Both the position numbers and the translations under genes were made by a program. From assembly GCA_949316495.1 (NCBI GenBank), contig OX439009.1, positions 42,075,096 through 42,139,095 on the forward strand: a stretch of 64,000 nucleotides of DNA, read 5' to 3'. This DNA comes from Amphiduros pacificus. Taxonomy: Eukaryota; Annelida; Polychaeta; Phyllodocida; Hesionidae. Within the stretch, counting starts at the first letter, position 1. Each line of letters opens with the position of its first letter. The notes under the pieces were generated by a model. The model was not told where the DNA came from. It worked only from the letters and a program-made list of their open reading frames with translations, and did not search any database. Positions 46,501-58,500 of the stretch are shown here, one piece after another.

Positions 46501-49500
46501 TTCCTGGCAGCGGCTGTCTTCACCTTGGGAGTCTTCTTGGGTGGTTTGGCAGGCTTAGAGGCTTTGGCAGGTTTCGGTGGTGACGACTTGGGGGAAGGAA
46601 TATCGGCTGACGGATTCACCGGCGGCTTTATCACACTGAAAATATACAGACAAATCTTAACCACCTCAAACCCTGGGCAGACATAAAGGTCAATGAGGTC
46701 ATGTGATGACCTGTATGAGCTATGTACATATTTGCATACTTACAGTCTAGGTATATTTGCATACTTACAGTCTAGGCATATTTGCATACTTACAGTCTAG
46801 GTATATTTGCATACTTACAGCCTAGGTATATTTGCATACTTACAGTCTTGGTATATTTGCATACTTACAGTCTTGGTATATTTGCATACTTACAGCCTAG
46901 GTATATTTGCATACTTACAGTCTAGGTATATTTGCGTACTTACAGCCTAGGTATATTTGCATACTTACAGTCTAGGCATATTTGCATACTTACAGCCTAG
47001 GTATATTTGCATACTTACAGCCTAGGTATATTTGCATACTTACAGTCTAGGCATATTTGCATACTTACAGCCTAGGTATATTTGCATACTTACAGCCTAG
47101 GTATATTTGCATACTTACAGCCTAGGTATATTTGCATACTTACAGTCTAGGCATATTTGCATACTTACAGCCTAGGTATATTTGCATACTTACAGCCTAG
47201 GTATATTTGCATACTTACAGTCTAGGTATATTTGCGTACTTACAGCCTAGGTATATTTGCGTACTTACAGTCTAGGTATATTTGCATACTTACAGTCTAG
47301 GTATATTTGCATACTTACAGTCTAGGTATATTTGCATACTTACAGTCTAGGTATATTTGCATACTTACAGTCTAGGTATGGGCTCCACTTTTGGGGGAGA
47401 GTGTTCCACAGTAGACAGGCTGATTGTAGGAGTACTTCCACCGGATCCTCCACCAAATTTGAAGGTCAACTTGGGAATAGCAGGAGTTCCTCCTTCTTCT
47501 TTCATCTAAAAGTTTAAAATTCTGACATCACTGAAGATCACTAAGATTCTTACCTGTTTCATACACAAGAAAACTGAGAAGAAAACTGAAATATAGAACA
47601 TAAGGTGATAATGGAGTGAGCAGAAGGAATCTGAATCTACACCTTGATGGTGAGAACACGAGCTGATAATGGAGTGATAATGGAGGAATCTGATTCTACA
47701 CCTTGATGGTGAGAACATGAGCTGGTAATGGAGTGACCACAAGGAATCTGAATCTACACCTTGATGGTGAGAACATGAGCTGGTAATGGAGTGATAATGG
47801 AGGAATCTGAATCTACACCTTGATGGTGAGAACATGAGCTGGTAATGGAGTGATAATGGAGGAATCTGAATCTACACCTTGATGGTGAGAACATGAGCTG
47901 ATAATGGAGTGATAATGGAGGAATCTGAATCTACACCTTGATGGTGAGAACATGAGCTGGTAATGGAGTGATAATGGAGGAATCTGAATCTACACCTTGA
48001 TGGTGAGAACATGAGCTGGTAATGGAGAGATAATGGAGGAATCTGAATCTACACCTTGATGGTGAGAACATGAGCTGGTAATGGAGTGACCACAAGGAAT
48101 CTGAATCTACACCTTGATGGCGAGAACACGAGCTAATAATGGAGTGATAATGGAGGAATCTGAATCTACACCTTGATGGTGAGAACATGAGCTAATAATG
48201 GAGTGATAATGGAGGAATCTGAATCTACACCTTGATGGTGAGAACATGAGCTGATAATGGAGTGATAATGGAGGAATCTAAATCTACACCTTGATGGTGA
48301 GAACATGAGCTGATAATGGAGTGATAATGGAGGAATCTAAATCTACACCTTGATGGTGAGAACATGAGCTGATAATGGAGTGATAATGGAGGAATCTAAA
48401 TCTACACCTTGATGGTGAGAACATGAGCTGGTAATGGAGTGATAATGACAAGTACATTGTACTAGACAACATACAAAATAATAAGAAATAAATTTCTGGA
48501 ATGCATTATGTTAAATATTTCTCCTCACAGACCTGAGAAAGAGTTCTAGATATATTCACCTTTTTATCCTTTTTCTTGTCTTTTTTGTCCTTTTTCTCCT
48601 TCTTTTCTCTTTTTTCCCCATCTCTATCTCTATCTTTATCCTTATTTTTTTTCTTCTTCTTCTCTTTCTTGTGTTCTTTGCTGTTCTCGTCGCCCAGGCC
48701 TGACATCTTAAAATATAAATATTGACTCATGACAGTTTCCATCATTTAAAGCAACCTGTGGAGTCACACCAAAGTTTTACAGACATACAAATAGACAGAT
48801 AATGCTACAGCAATAACTCTCACCAAAATTATTGGCTGGAGGGTAAAAATCAATGATTAAGGGGGGAAATTAGGTTATCACAGTCAATATGTTTATATTT
48901 AGGAATAGAGATGATATTTGAAATCTACACCTTGATGGTGAGAACGGTGAGCACCTGGGAGCCTACCTTAATGGTGAATTTCTGGTCCTTGTTACAATCA
49001 ATATGTTTATATTTAGGAATAGAGATGATATTTGTTAACGGTGAGCACCTGGGAGCCTACCTTAATGGTGAGTTTCTGGTCCTTGTTACAATCAACATGT
49101 TTATATTTAGGAATAGAGATGATATTTGATAACGGTGAGCCTACCTTAATGGTGATTGGTGAGTTTCTGGTCCTTATTACAATCAATATGTTTATATTTA
49201 GGAATAGAGATGATATTTGATAACGGTGAGCACCTGGGAGCCTACCTTAATGGTGAGTTTCTGGTCCTTATTACAATCAATATGTTTATATTTAGGAATA
49301 GAAATGATATTTGATAACGGTGAGCACCTGGGAGCCTACCTTGATGGTGAGTTTCTGGTCCTTGTTACAATCAATATGTTTATATTTAGGAATAGAAATG
49401 ATATTTGATAACGGTGAGCACCTGGGAGCCTACCTTGATGGTGAGTTTCTGGTCCTTGTTACAATCAATATGTTTATATTTAGGAATAGAGATGATATTT

Positions 49501-52500
49501 GATAACGTTGAGCACCTGGGAGCCTACCCTAATGGTGAGTTTCTGGTCCTTGTTACAATCAATATGTTTATATTTAGGAATAGAGATGATATTTGATATG
49601 GGTGAGCACCTGGAAGCCAACCTTAATGGTGAGTTTCTAGTCCTTGTTACAATCAATATGTTTATATTTAGGAATAGATATGATATTTGATAACGGTGAG
49701 CACCCGGGAGCCTACCTTGATGGTGAGTTTCTGGTCCTTGTTAATTCCTATTTTCAGTGTTGGAATAGTGAGAGGTTCCATTGAACTGGTTGAAGCAGGT
49801 GAAGATTTAACATTCTTCTCCGGTGATGGGAAGTCGAATACTCTCAAGCTATCAGGGGTCACTTTGTCTGCTGACGATGCTTTGAGCCAGTCTGGTGAAC
49901 TAACAGACTTATTTTGTAGTTTCTGTTTTAGTTTTGATTTCACGTCCTGACCCTCGTCGTTATCGGATCTAATATCCTCTTCCTGAACCTTTATTTTCAA
50001 CGACTTTGGAGTCTTAACTTTGGGTGTTTTTTCCTTCTTTTCTTTCTTTTTGGGTTCTGGTGATTTGGGCATTGGAGGAGGATTAAAAGTTTCGTCCTCC
50101 TCATCACTGAAGGAATACACATCTTTATCTTTGGCCGTTTCCATACCGGACTTGATGACGTTATCGATGGTGTCCTCAATCTTTGCCTCTCTCTCTAACC
50201 TGGCCCTCTCCACTCTCTCCATTTCTCGCTGTCTCTCGCGGATTATTTCCAGCTCATGCTGCACTTCCCGCTCCCTCTGCTTTTCTCTTTCCTCATTGGC
50301 TATCTGCATATTATAGAAGGAAGGAGGAGTAGGACTAATCGGCGTTGATGGGAAGTTTGCTGGTGTTAGGTCTGGCTGTGACTGCTGCTCAGGTCCGCCC
50401 TGAGAGATAACATAGTCTATAGTATTAGATATATTTGCCATCTTCTCCCTTTCCTCTTCGTTATCCTCCTCATCATCTGTAAACTGCATGCCGCCACTAT
50501 CGTAGCTGGCGCTTGTGGCGGGTGGATTATTTGGCTCTGGAGAGTCCGCGACTGATTTGAGAACATTGTCTATGGTGTCGTCGTACAGCGCTAACCTTCG
50601 CTCCTTCTCTTCCTCCATCTCGCGCTTCCTCGCCGCCTCCACGTCAATCACCATCTTGGACTCCTCGTCATCAGAACTGGCATTGTCTGCAGCCACTTCT
50701 CTGGGTGGCGATTTCACAGGGGAGGGTGGTTTTGGAGACTTTTTAATGTCTTCAGTTAATAAGTTCTTTAACTTGCTATTGCCTTTGGGACTTTTGGTTT
50801 TACTCCTGCCGGGAGATTTGGCTTGTTTTGGAGATTTGGGAGACTTGGATTGATTACTTTTAGAAACTCCCTTAGCTTTACTCTTGCTCTTTTCTTTTAC
50901 TTTTGATTTTGAGATGTCTTTTTCTTTTTTGACAGCCTTTGTTGGGGGCATGAGGCTAAGTTTGGGTTTTTTATCTGGTGCTACATTTTCCATGTCCTCT
51001 ACGTGTGTCTGCTCAGTCCGTTCGGGTAAGCGATGAGTCAGCATGTGAGCATTTTCATAATTATTATCATATTCTGTCCGTTCTTCTACAGTTTCACTGA
51101 ACACAAGACTACTACTTGACGTTGGCTTGTTGGATGAGGATGGCAGTGAGGGTAATCTGGGGGCTCCATCAGATGGAGACGACGACAAAATCTTTGGAGT
51201 TGGTGGAGGAGGTGTCCGAGAATCAGGCAACTTGCCCTGCCCCCTGGTGGGTGTGAGAAATCCACCATTTGACATCATAACTCCTCTCATTTCATACTGA
51301 GAATGACCAGCCTCATCTGGTAAAATCCTGAAAGAAAAAGAAAAAAAATATATATATATATAGATATCATATATAAATACTTCATTAATAGAATGTTTAA
51401 TATCATTTCATCCAGTTTGTCTCAAAGGATTTCCTGATCTTCAAACAGTCCAATTTATCAATGGCTTGCAAGTTAATATTATAGTGATGAGATAGATTCT
51501 TAATCATGTAGAAAGGAAGACTGTTGTGATCTACCTTGGTTTTTTGGATGGTGGAGTTTCTCCGGATGGACTTGGAGCTGGTCTTTTCTCGCCTGTTTGA
51601 GCACCTGGAGAGAGCAACATGGCTACTTCCTCTTGGCCAGTCACGACGCCACCACTCGGCTCTGCTCCACGCCCCTGAGACACCACAATCTCCTCTACAA
51701 CCATACAGTAACAAATACATTTTAAACAAACGTTATGGCGATAACTTCAAATTTTTCTGTATCAAATAAAAAAATACTTTTTTGTTTTTAGTTCTGACCA
51801 TAAAATTTGAAATAAGATTAAAGCAATAATTGATGACTTATCCATCCCAAAAAATCTTATATCTTTTTTATCCAATTTGAGGATGATTTACTGACCGTCC
51901 CATTCAGGATTGAGGGGTGGCAGGTGCTCGTGGATGTGCTCCTCTCTTTCCAACATTTCCCGGCTGTGAGGGTTGGGAAAGTGCAAATCACTGGCTGGGC
52001 GGGGTGCTGGATATTTTGGAACATCTTTTACAAATGGCACAGGTTCTACACTTCGCACATAATCAAGCAGCTCATCTAAGCTTATATTTAGGTCCTGGAA
52101 AGTTAGACCAAGGTCATCCAGATTCGGTTCTGTCCTGCAGACTGAAAAACAAATAATATATTTCCATGTTATATGCCACTTTGAGAAATTCTCTCCAGAC
52201 CTATTAGCTCCAGAAAGAATCTTCCTGTAATTGTTTTAACTGCTTATCAAAGATCTCTATAATATGGTCAGCATCAATATAGCTCAGAATATCATAAACA
52301 GAAATTCACCATTTGTTAAGAATCTAACACATCAAGTTGATAAGGAATATAAAGAATTAAATTGATAGGGCAGAAAATTATTAACTAGAAGTAAATATTG
52401 AATGTTATTGGTAGGTGTTTTTATAAAGCTATCTATATCAATAATAAATGTCTTGAACATTCAACAATTGTTGACATAAATCAAATATTCATTACATCTT

Positions 52501-55500
52501 CATCTCATGTCATCTGAAACAATCAGGATTTAAATGTTGTCTCTATTTCCCAAACCTAAAGGATTTTTTAATGTCTCAGTAAGTGGATAAAGCTTTTAAT
52601 TTTCATCTCAAGTGTTGATAGTTTCACAATATATTAAATAATCACATGCTGAAGAATAAGCCATATATATTGATTGCTTGTCAATTTAATCTCTCATTGT
52701 AAATCATTAATGTCACTATATATATATTTTTTTTTTGGAGGGGGGAAATACTTATAAATGTATGAAGGTGAAGGTATACCATTTTAAAAACAGGCCTCGA
52801 CATTAGCCAGTTGCCCGCTTGCCCGGAGGTATATTTCACACCTGTCGGGCAAGTCCGGGCAACTTGATACATCTGTTCCACTTGCCCGGTGGTCAAGTAC
52901 TGTAATCTGTCCCCAATCAAAGTACCCCACAGAGAACAGAGAGAGCTGCTGACCACATCACAGGGATGACACCTGATTAGAGATAACATTGTGTCCAAGC
53001 TCCGTTGCCCTTGGTATTACCCCTGCCTCCCAAACCCTGACCAAGATAAAGTTATGGCATGCTGCTAAATATATATATTCATCATGATGGTATTTCACAC
53101 AAAGCAGTGTATCAGGAGGTAGAGCTTATCAATTTCGCACATTTTGGTCTTTGTCAATCATTATATTACCGTATTTACTCGTGTATAAGTCGACTCGTGT
53201 ATAAGACGACCCCCCAAAATTGAGGTTATTTTACTTGAAAAAAAAACGATTTCCGAATATAAGTCGAGTTGGTTTTTCAAGAGATATCGGCTCTGCTACC
53301 ATTCAAGCTTAAGCTGAAGCTTGGCGGTCATTTTAAAAGTGAAACGTAAATATGCTTAAAATATAAGATATTAGCCGTCTTATACACGAGTAATTACGGT
53401 AAAACGTAAATACGATGTTCATATTTTCGAAATAACAAATATCAGACGTAGCGGATCGATTTTGATTGCATTTTAAATGATAAATAAAGGTATTTACCCA
53501 ATATTATCACAAAACGTAATACGATGTACGTGACTTCCTTTATCTTAGCGTCTGGGTGCCCACGAGACAAAAGTGGAGTGGCCAACATGTCAAATTGAAC
53601 TTTCATATCCGTAGCTGATCGATTTTAATTGCGTTTTAAATGATAAATAAAGGTATGTACTTAATATTATCACAGTTACGTCGAGAATTTCTCCACATCA
53701 TTGATTTTAGCCTCAAAACAAAGCGTTTTCATTATTTATCAATTGAAATGCAATTAAAATCGATCCGCGTGTGAAAGCATTTCTGTCAACAAGGAAGACA
53801 CGACTCAGCGCAACACGTGGTCGTAATTTTGAAAGGCGGAAGTGACGGGAAGAGGCTCTTGTTTTTAGCGTGAAAACGAATGTTAACTGGCATTGAAATA
53901 TTAATATATTGCGCAATAATGGGTGGTTTTGTTCTGTTCTCGACCTGCAAAGTGTAATTTGTGATAATATTATGTATATGCCTTTATTTATCATCGATCC
54001 GCTACGTCACTCCCGCTTTTTAAAATGACAACCTCGTATTGCGTAATGCATGTTAAATGAATGGATGGTTTTGTTCTGTTCTTGACCTGCAAAGCGAATT
54101 TGTGATAATATTGGGTAAATACCTTTATATATCATTTAAAACATATTATTTCAAAATGCTTTGTTTTGACTTTGTTCTCACTGATTTCAATTATCAGCGT
54201 TCACAGTTTTGCATTTCGTCTTTGTTTCCACGTGGTTCGATTTTAATTGCGTTTTAAATGGATTGATGGTTTTGTTCTGTTCTCGAACAATTTGTGATAA
54301 TATTGGTTAAATACCTTTATTTATCATTTAAAACGCAATTAAAATCGATCCACGTGTGAAGGCATTTCTGTCAACAAGGGAAGACATGACTCAACAACAC
54401 GTGGTCGCAATTTTGAAAAGCGGAAGTGACGGGAAGAGGCTCTTGTTTTTAGCGCGAAAACGATTGTTAATATATTGCGCAATAATGAATGGTTTTGTTC
54501 TGTTCTCGACCTGCAAAGCTTATTTTGTGTTTATATTGGGTATATATACTTTTATTTATCATTTAAAACGCAATTCTCTGGCAAATATGCAAAGTCAATG
54601 ATCACATGACTTGTGAGTCACGTGGCCAATCGATCCGCTACGTCACGGACATCGTATTTACGTTTTACTTTTACTTCTATGCCTATTAAAATTAAAATTA
54701 TTATTTAGATATATCGCACAATTCAATTCTGCCTTTGATGTCTTCCCATTCAGTGGTGTGGAAATTAGTAAAATTTCACTGATACCAATTATCAGCGTTC
54801 ACAGTTTTGCATTTCGTCTTTGTTTCCACTGCTTTGAGTCGTGTCTTCCCTTGTTGACAGAGATGCTTTCACACGTGGATCGATTTTAATTGCGTTTTAA
54901 ATGGATTGATGGTTTTGTTCTGTTCTCGAATAATATTGGGTAAATACCTTTATTTATCATTTAAAACGCAATTAAAATCAATCTGCTACGTCTGATATTC
55001 GTTGTTTCGAAAATATGAACATCGTATTTACGTTTTACCGTAATTACTCGAGTATAAGACTGTTAAACCGACCCGCTATGTCCGATATTCGTTATTTCGA
55101 AATTAAGAATGTTCGTAATGAAAACTCATAGTGCCGTAATTTTTTGGCGTAAATCCTCGTCCACAGGTTGCTCTCGTGTATAAGACGAACCCCCAAACAT
55201 TAACTAAGAGTTTTTGGAAAAAAACCTCGACTTATACACGAGTAAATAAGGTATCTGGGAAACATGTACAGTTGATTTTAAGTATGATGAGTAACAGTGG
55301 GGTATATCCATCAGTAACACTTGACATTACTTAATCTTATAAAGTGATAATTGTAGGTTATATTCTTACAAGATTGACAATTCAGGGTGACACTTTTACT
55401 CACAAGCTCAAAGTCTTCATGTATTTCTCTGCTTAAAAATTGAACTCCTGAGTTAGAAAAGGCCCTATTCCTATTGTTTTTATATCCAAGGAACTAAAAT

Positions 55501-58500
55501 AAGAGTTATCAATGATATAAATTGGTCAAGAATTGACTGAGCATTGCCAATTTTTATGTTTTCGTAAAAATTTGGTACTTATGCATATGCACAAAAAATT
55601 GTAACAAACTTGAGGTCACTGCATGCTACCGTATTTACTCGTGTATAAGTCGACTCGTGTATAAGACGACCCCCCAAAATTGAGGTTATTTTACTTGAAA
55701 AAAACCAATTTCCGAATATAAGACGAGTTGGTTTTTCTCAAAATATCGGCTCTGCTACCATTCAAGACTCAGCTGAAGCTTGGCAGCCATTTGAAAAGTG
55801 AAACGTAAATATGCTTACTTTATAAGATATTAGCCGTCTTATACACGAGTAATTACGGTAAAATGTAAATACGATGTTCATATTTTCGAAATAACGAATA
55901 TCAAATGTAGCTGATCGATTTTAATTGCGTTTTAAATGATAAATAAAGGTATTTACCCAATATTATCACAAATTGTTCGAGAACAGAACAAAACCATCAA
56001 TCCATTTAAAACGCAATTAAAATCGATCCACGTGTGAAAGCATTTCTGTCAAAAAGGGAAGACACGACTCAAAGCAGTGGAAACAATGACGAAATGCAAA
56101 ACTGTGAACGCTGATAATTGGTATCAGTGAAATTTTACTAATTTTTACACCACTGAATGGGAAGACATCAAAGGAAGAATTGAATTGTGTGATAAAATTA
56201 AATAATAATTTTAATAGACATAGAAGTAAAACCAAAACGTAAATACGATGTCCGTGACGTAGCGGATCGATTGGCCACGTGACTCACAAATCATGTGATC
56301 ATTGACTTTGCAGATTTACAGGAGAATTGTGTTTTAAATGATAAATAAAATCATATACCCAATATAAACACAAAATACGCTTTGCAGGTCAAGAACAGAA
56401 CAAAACCATCCATTATTGCGCAATATATTAACAATCGTTTTCGCGCTAAAAACAAGAGCCTCTTCCCGTCACTTCCGCCTTTCAAAATTGCGACCACGTG
56501 TTGCGTTGAGTCGTGTCTTCCCTTCTTGACAAATGCCTTCACACGTGGATCGATTTTAATTGCATTTTAAATGATAAATAAAAGTATATACCCAACATTA
56601 ACACAAAATATACCTTGCAGGTCGAGAACAGAACAAAACCATTCATCCATTTAAATGCATTACGCAATACGAGGTCGTCATTTTAAAAAGCGGGAGTGAC
56701 GGGGACAAGCTCTTATTTTTGGCGCGAAAACAAATGGAGTGTATCAACTCGCATTGAAAAATTTAATATATTGCGCAACGATGGATCCCTGGCTTCTCTT
56801 CGTGTTGCCGCACATCAAATTTACTGTGTTCCGCACATCGAAAACGTAACACGATGTACGTGACGTCCTTGATCAAAACTGTGAACGCTGATAATTGGAA
56901 TCAGTGAGTCAAAACAAAGCGTTTCGAAATAATAGACCAAATATATTGGGTAAATACCTTTATTTATCATTTAAAACGCAATTAAAATCGATCCACGTGT
57001 GAAAGCATTTCTGTCAACAGGGAAGACACGACTCAAAGCAGTGGAGACAATGACAAAACGCAAAACTGTGAACGCTGATAATTGGAATCAGTGAGAACAA
57101 AGTCAAAACAAAGCATTTCGAAATAATATGTTTTAAATGATATATAAAGGTATTTACCCAATATTATCACAAATTATTTTTCGCAAGAATTTCTCCACGA
57201 TGTAGAACGTAATACGATGTACGTGACGTCCTTGACCTTAGCGTCAAAACTAACACGTGGTAGAATATTTCTTTGTGTATTATAAAGCCAAAGATATTCA
57301 TTATATCGCTTTTAATTATTATCATTTATAGCACTCAATCGGCTGTTAATCATCGTGATAATATTGGGTAAATACCTTTATATATCATTTAAAACGCAAT
57401 TAAAATCGATCCACGTGTGAAGGCATTTCTGTCAAAAAGGGAAGACACAACTCAACGCAACACGTGGTCGCAATTTTGAAAGGCGGAAGTGACGAGAACG
57501 ATTGTTAACTCACATGGAAATATTAATTTATTGCGCAATAATGGGTGGTATTATTCTGTTCTCGACCTGCAAAGCGTAATTTGTGATAATATTATGTATA
57601 TACCTTTATTTATCATTTAAAACGCAATTAAAATCGATCCACGTGTGCAAGCACTTCAGTCAACATGGAAGACACGACTCAAAGCAGTGGAGACAATGAC
57701 GAAACGCAAAACTGTGAATGCTGATAATTGGAATCAGCGAGAACAAAGTCAAAACAAAGTGTTTCGAAATAATATTGGGTAAATACCTTTCTTTATCATT
57801 TAAAACGCAATTAAAATCAATCTGCTGCGTCTGATATTCGTTATTTCGAAAATATGAACATGGTATTTACGTTTTACCGTAATTACTCGAGTATAAGACT
57901 GTTAAACCGACCCGCTATGTCCGATATTCGTTATTTCGAAAATAAGAATGTTTGTAATGAAAACTCATAGTGTCGTAATTTTTTGGCGTAAATCCTCGTC
58001 CACGGGTTGCTCTCGTGTATAAGACGACCCCCCCAACATTAACTAAGAGTTTTTGGAAAAAACCTTGTCTTATACACGAGTAAATACGGTATTTTAAATA
58101 AAAACATGTACTATTCATTTCAACTTTTTCAAGCCAAATATTGTGTATTCTATGGGTTATATGGGCATTTTTTCTAATTATCAGCCAATGTTTGAATGTA
58201 CAAATCCTATAAGCTTTAGTCCTATACCGTATTCAAATATTGGGACAAAAATTCAGGGCAAGTGAATTGTAATTCAGGGCAAGTAGATTTTAAAATTTAC
58301 TTGCCCGGTGGGCAAGTGGATCACAAATGTTAATGTCAAGGCCTGTAAAAAGATACCCTCATATTTTTGTTTACAAAACAAAGATAAATAACAATAGAAG
58401 ACATTTGAAAATTAATACTTTTAATAACCATAGACGGCTGCTGTGATCCCATTGCTGAATCAGGCCAACTGAAAAGTGGATAATGAAAAAGTGATCAAAG

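Larger units (their letters stand above)
52791..58345. mobile_element. DNA element with CAGGCCT ends, host of two insertions
   Basis: Left end CAGGCCTCGACATTA, right end TAATGTCAAGGCCTG. Inside both ends are TTGCCCGG/CCGGGCAA motifs (about 52815-52900 and 58257-58320). Only about 380 bp on the left, 375 bp in the middle (55254-55626) and 255 bp on the right belong to it; the rest is inserted later. A clean 8-bp target duplication was not seen (TTTAAAAA left, TAAAAAGA right), so a hAT assignment is a guess. Confidence 0.6.

Noticed and set aside
46103-46686. Long frames opposite and beside TAF3 exon 7 (His/Pro/Leu-rich and Gly-rich)
   Set aside because: Shadows of the proline-codon-rich exon in other registers; only one frame joins the neighbouring exons with matching phase.
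51403-51729. 108-codon minus-strand frame over TAF3 exon 3
   Set aside because: The correct TAF3 register is different and gives the KRP...KKPR motif with matching splice phases; this longer frame is chance.
52791-58345. hAT assignment from an 8-bp target duplication
   Set aside because: The flanks (TTTAAAAA and TAAAAAGA) do not match cleanly, so the superfamily is left open.
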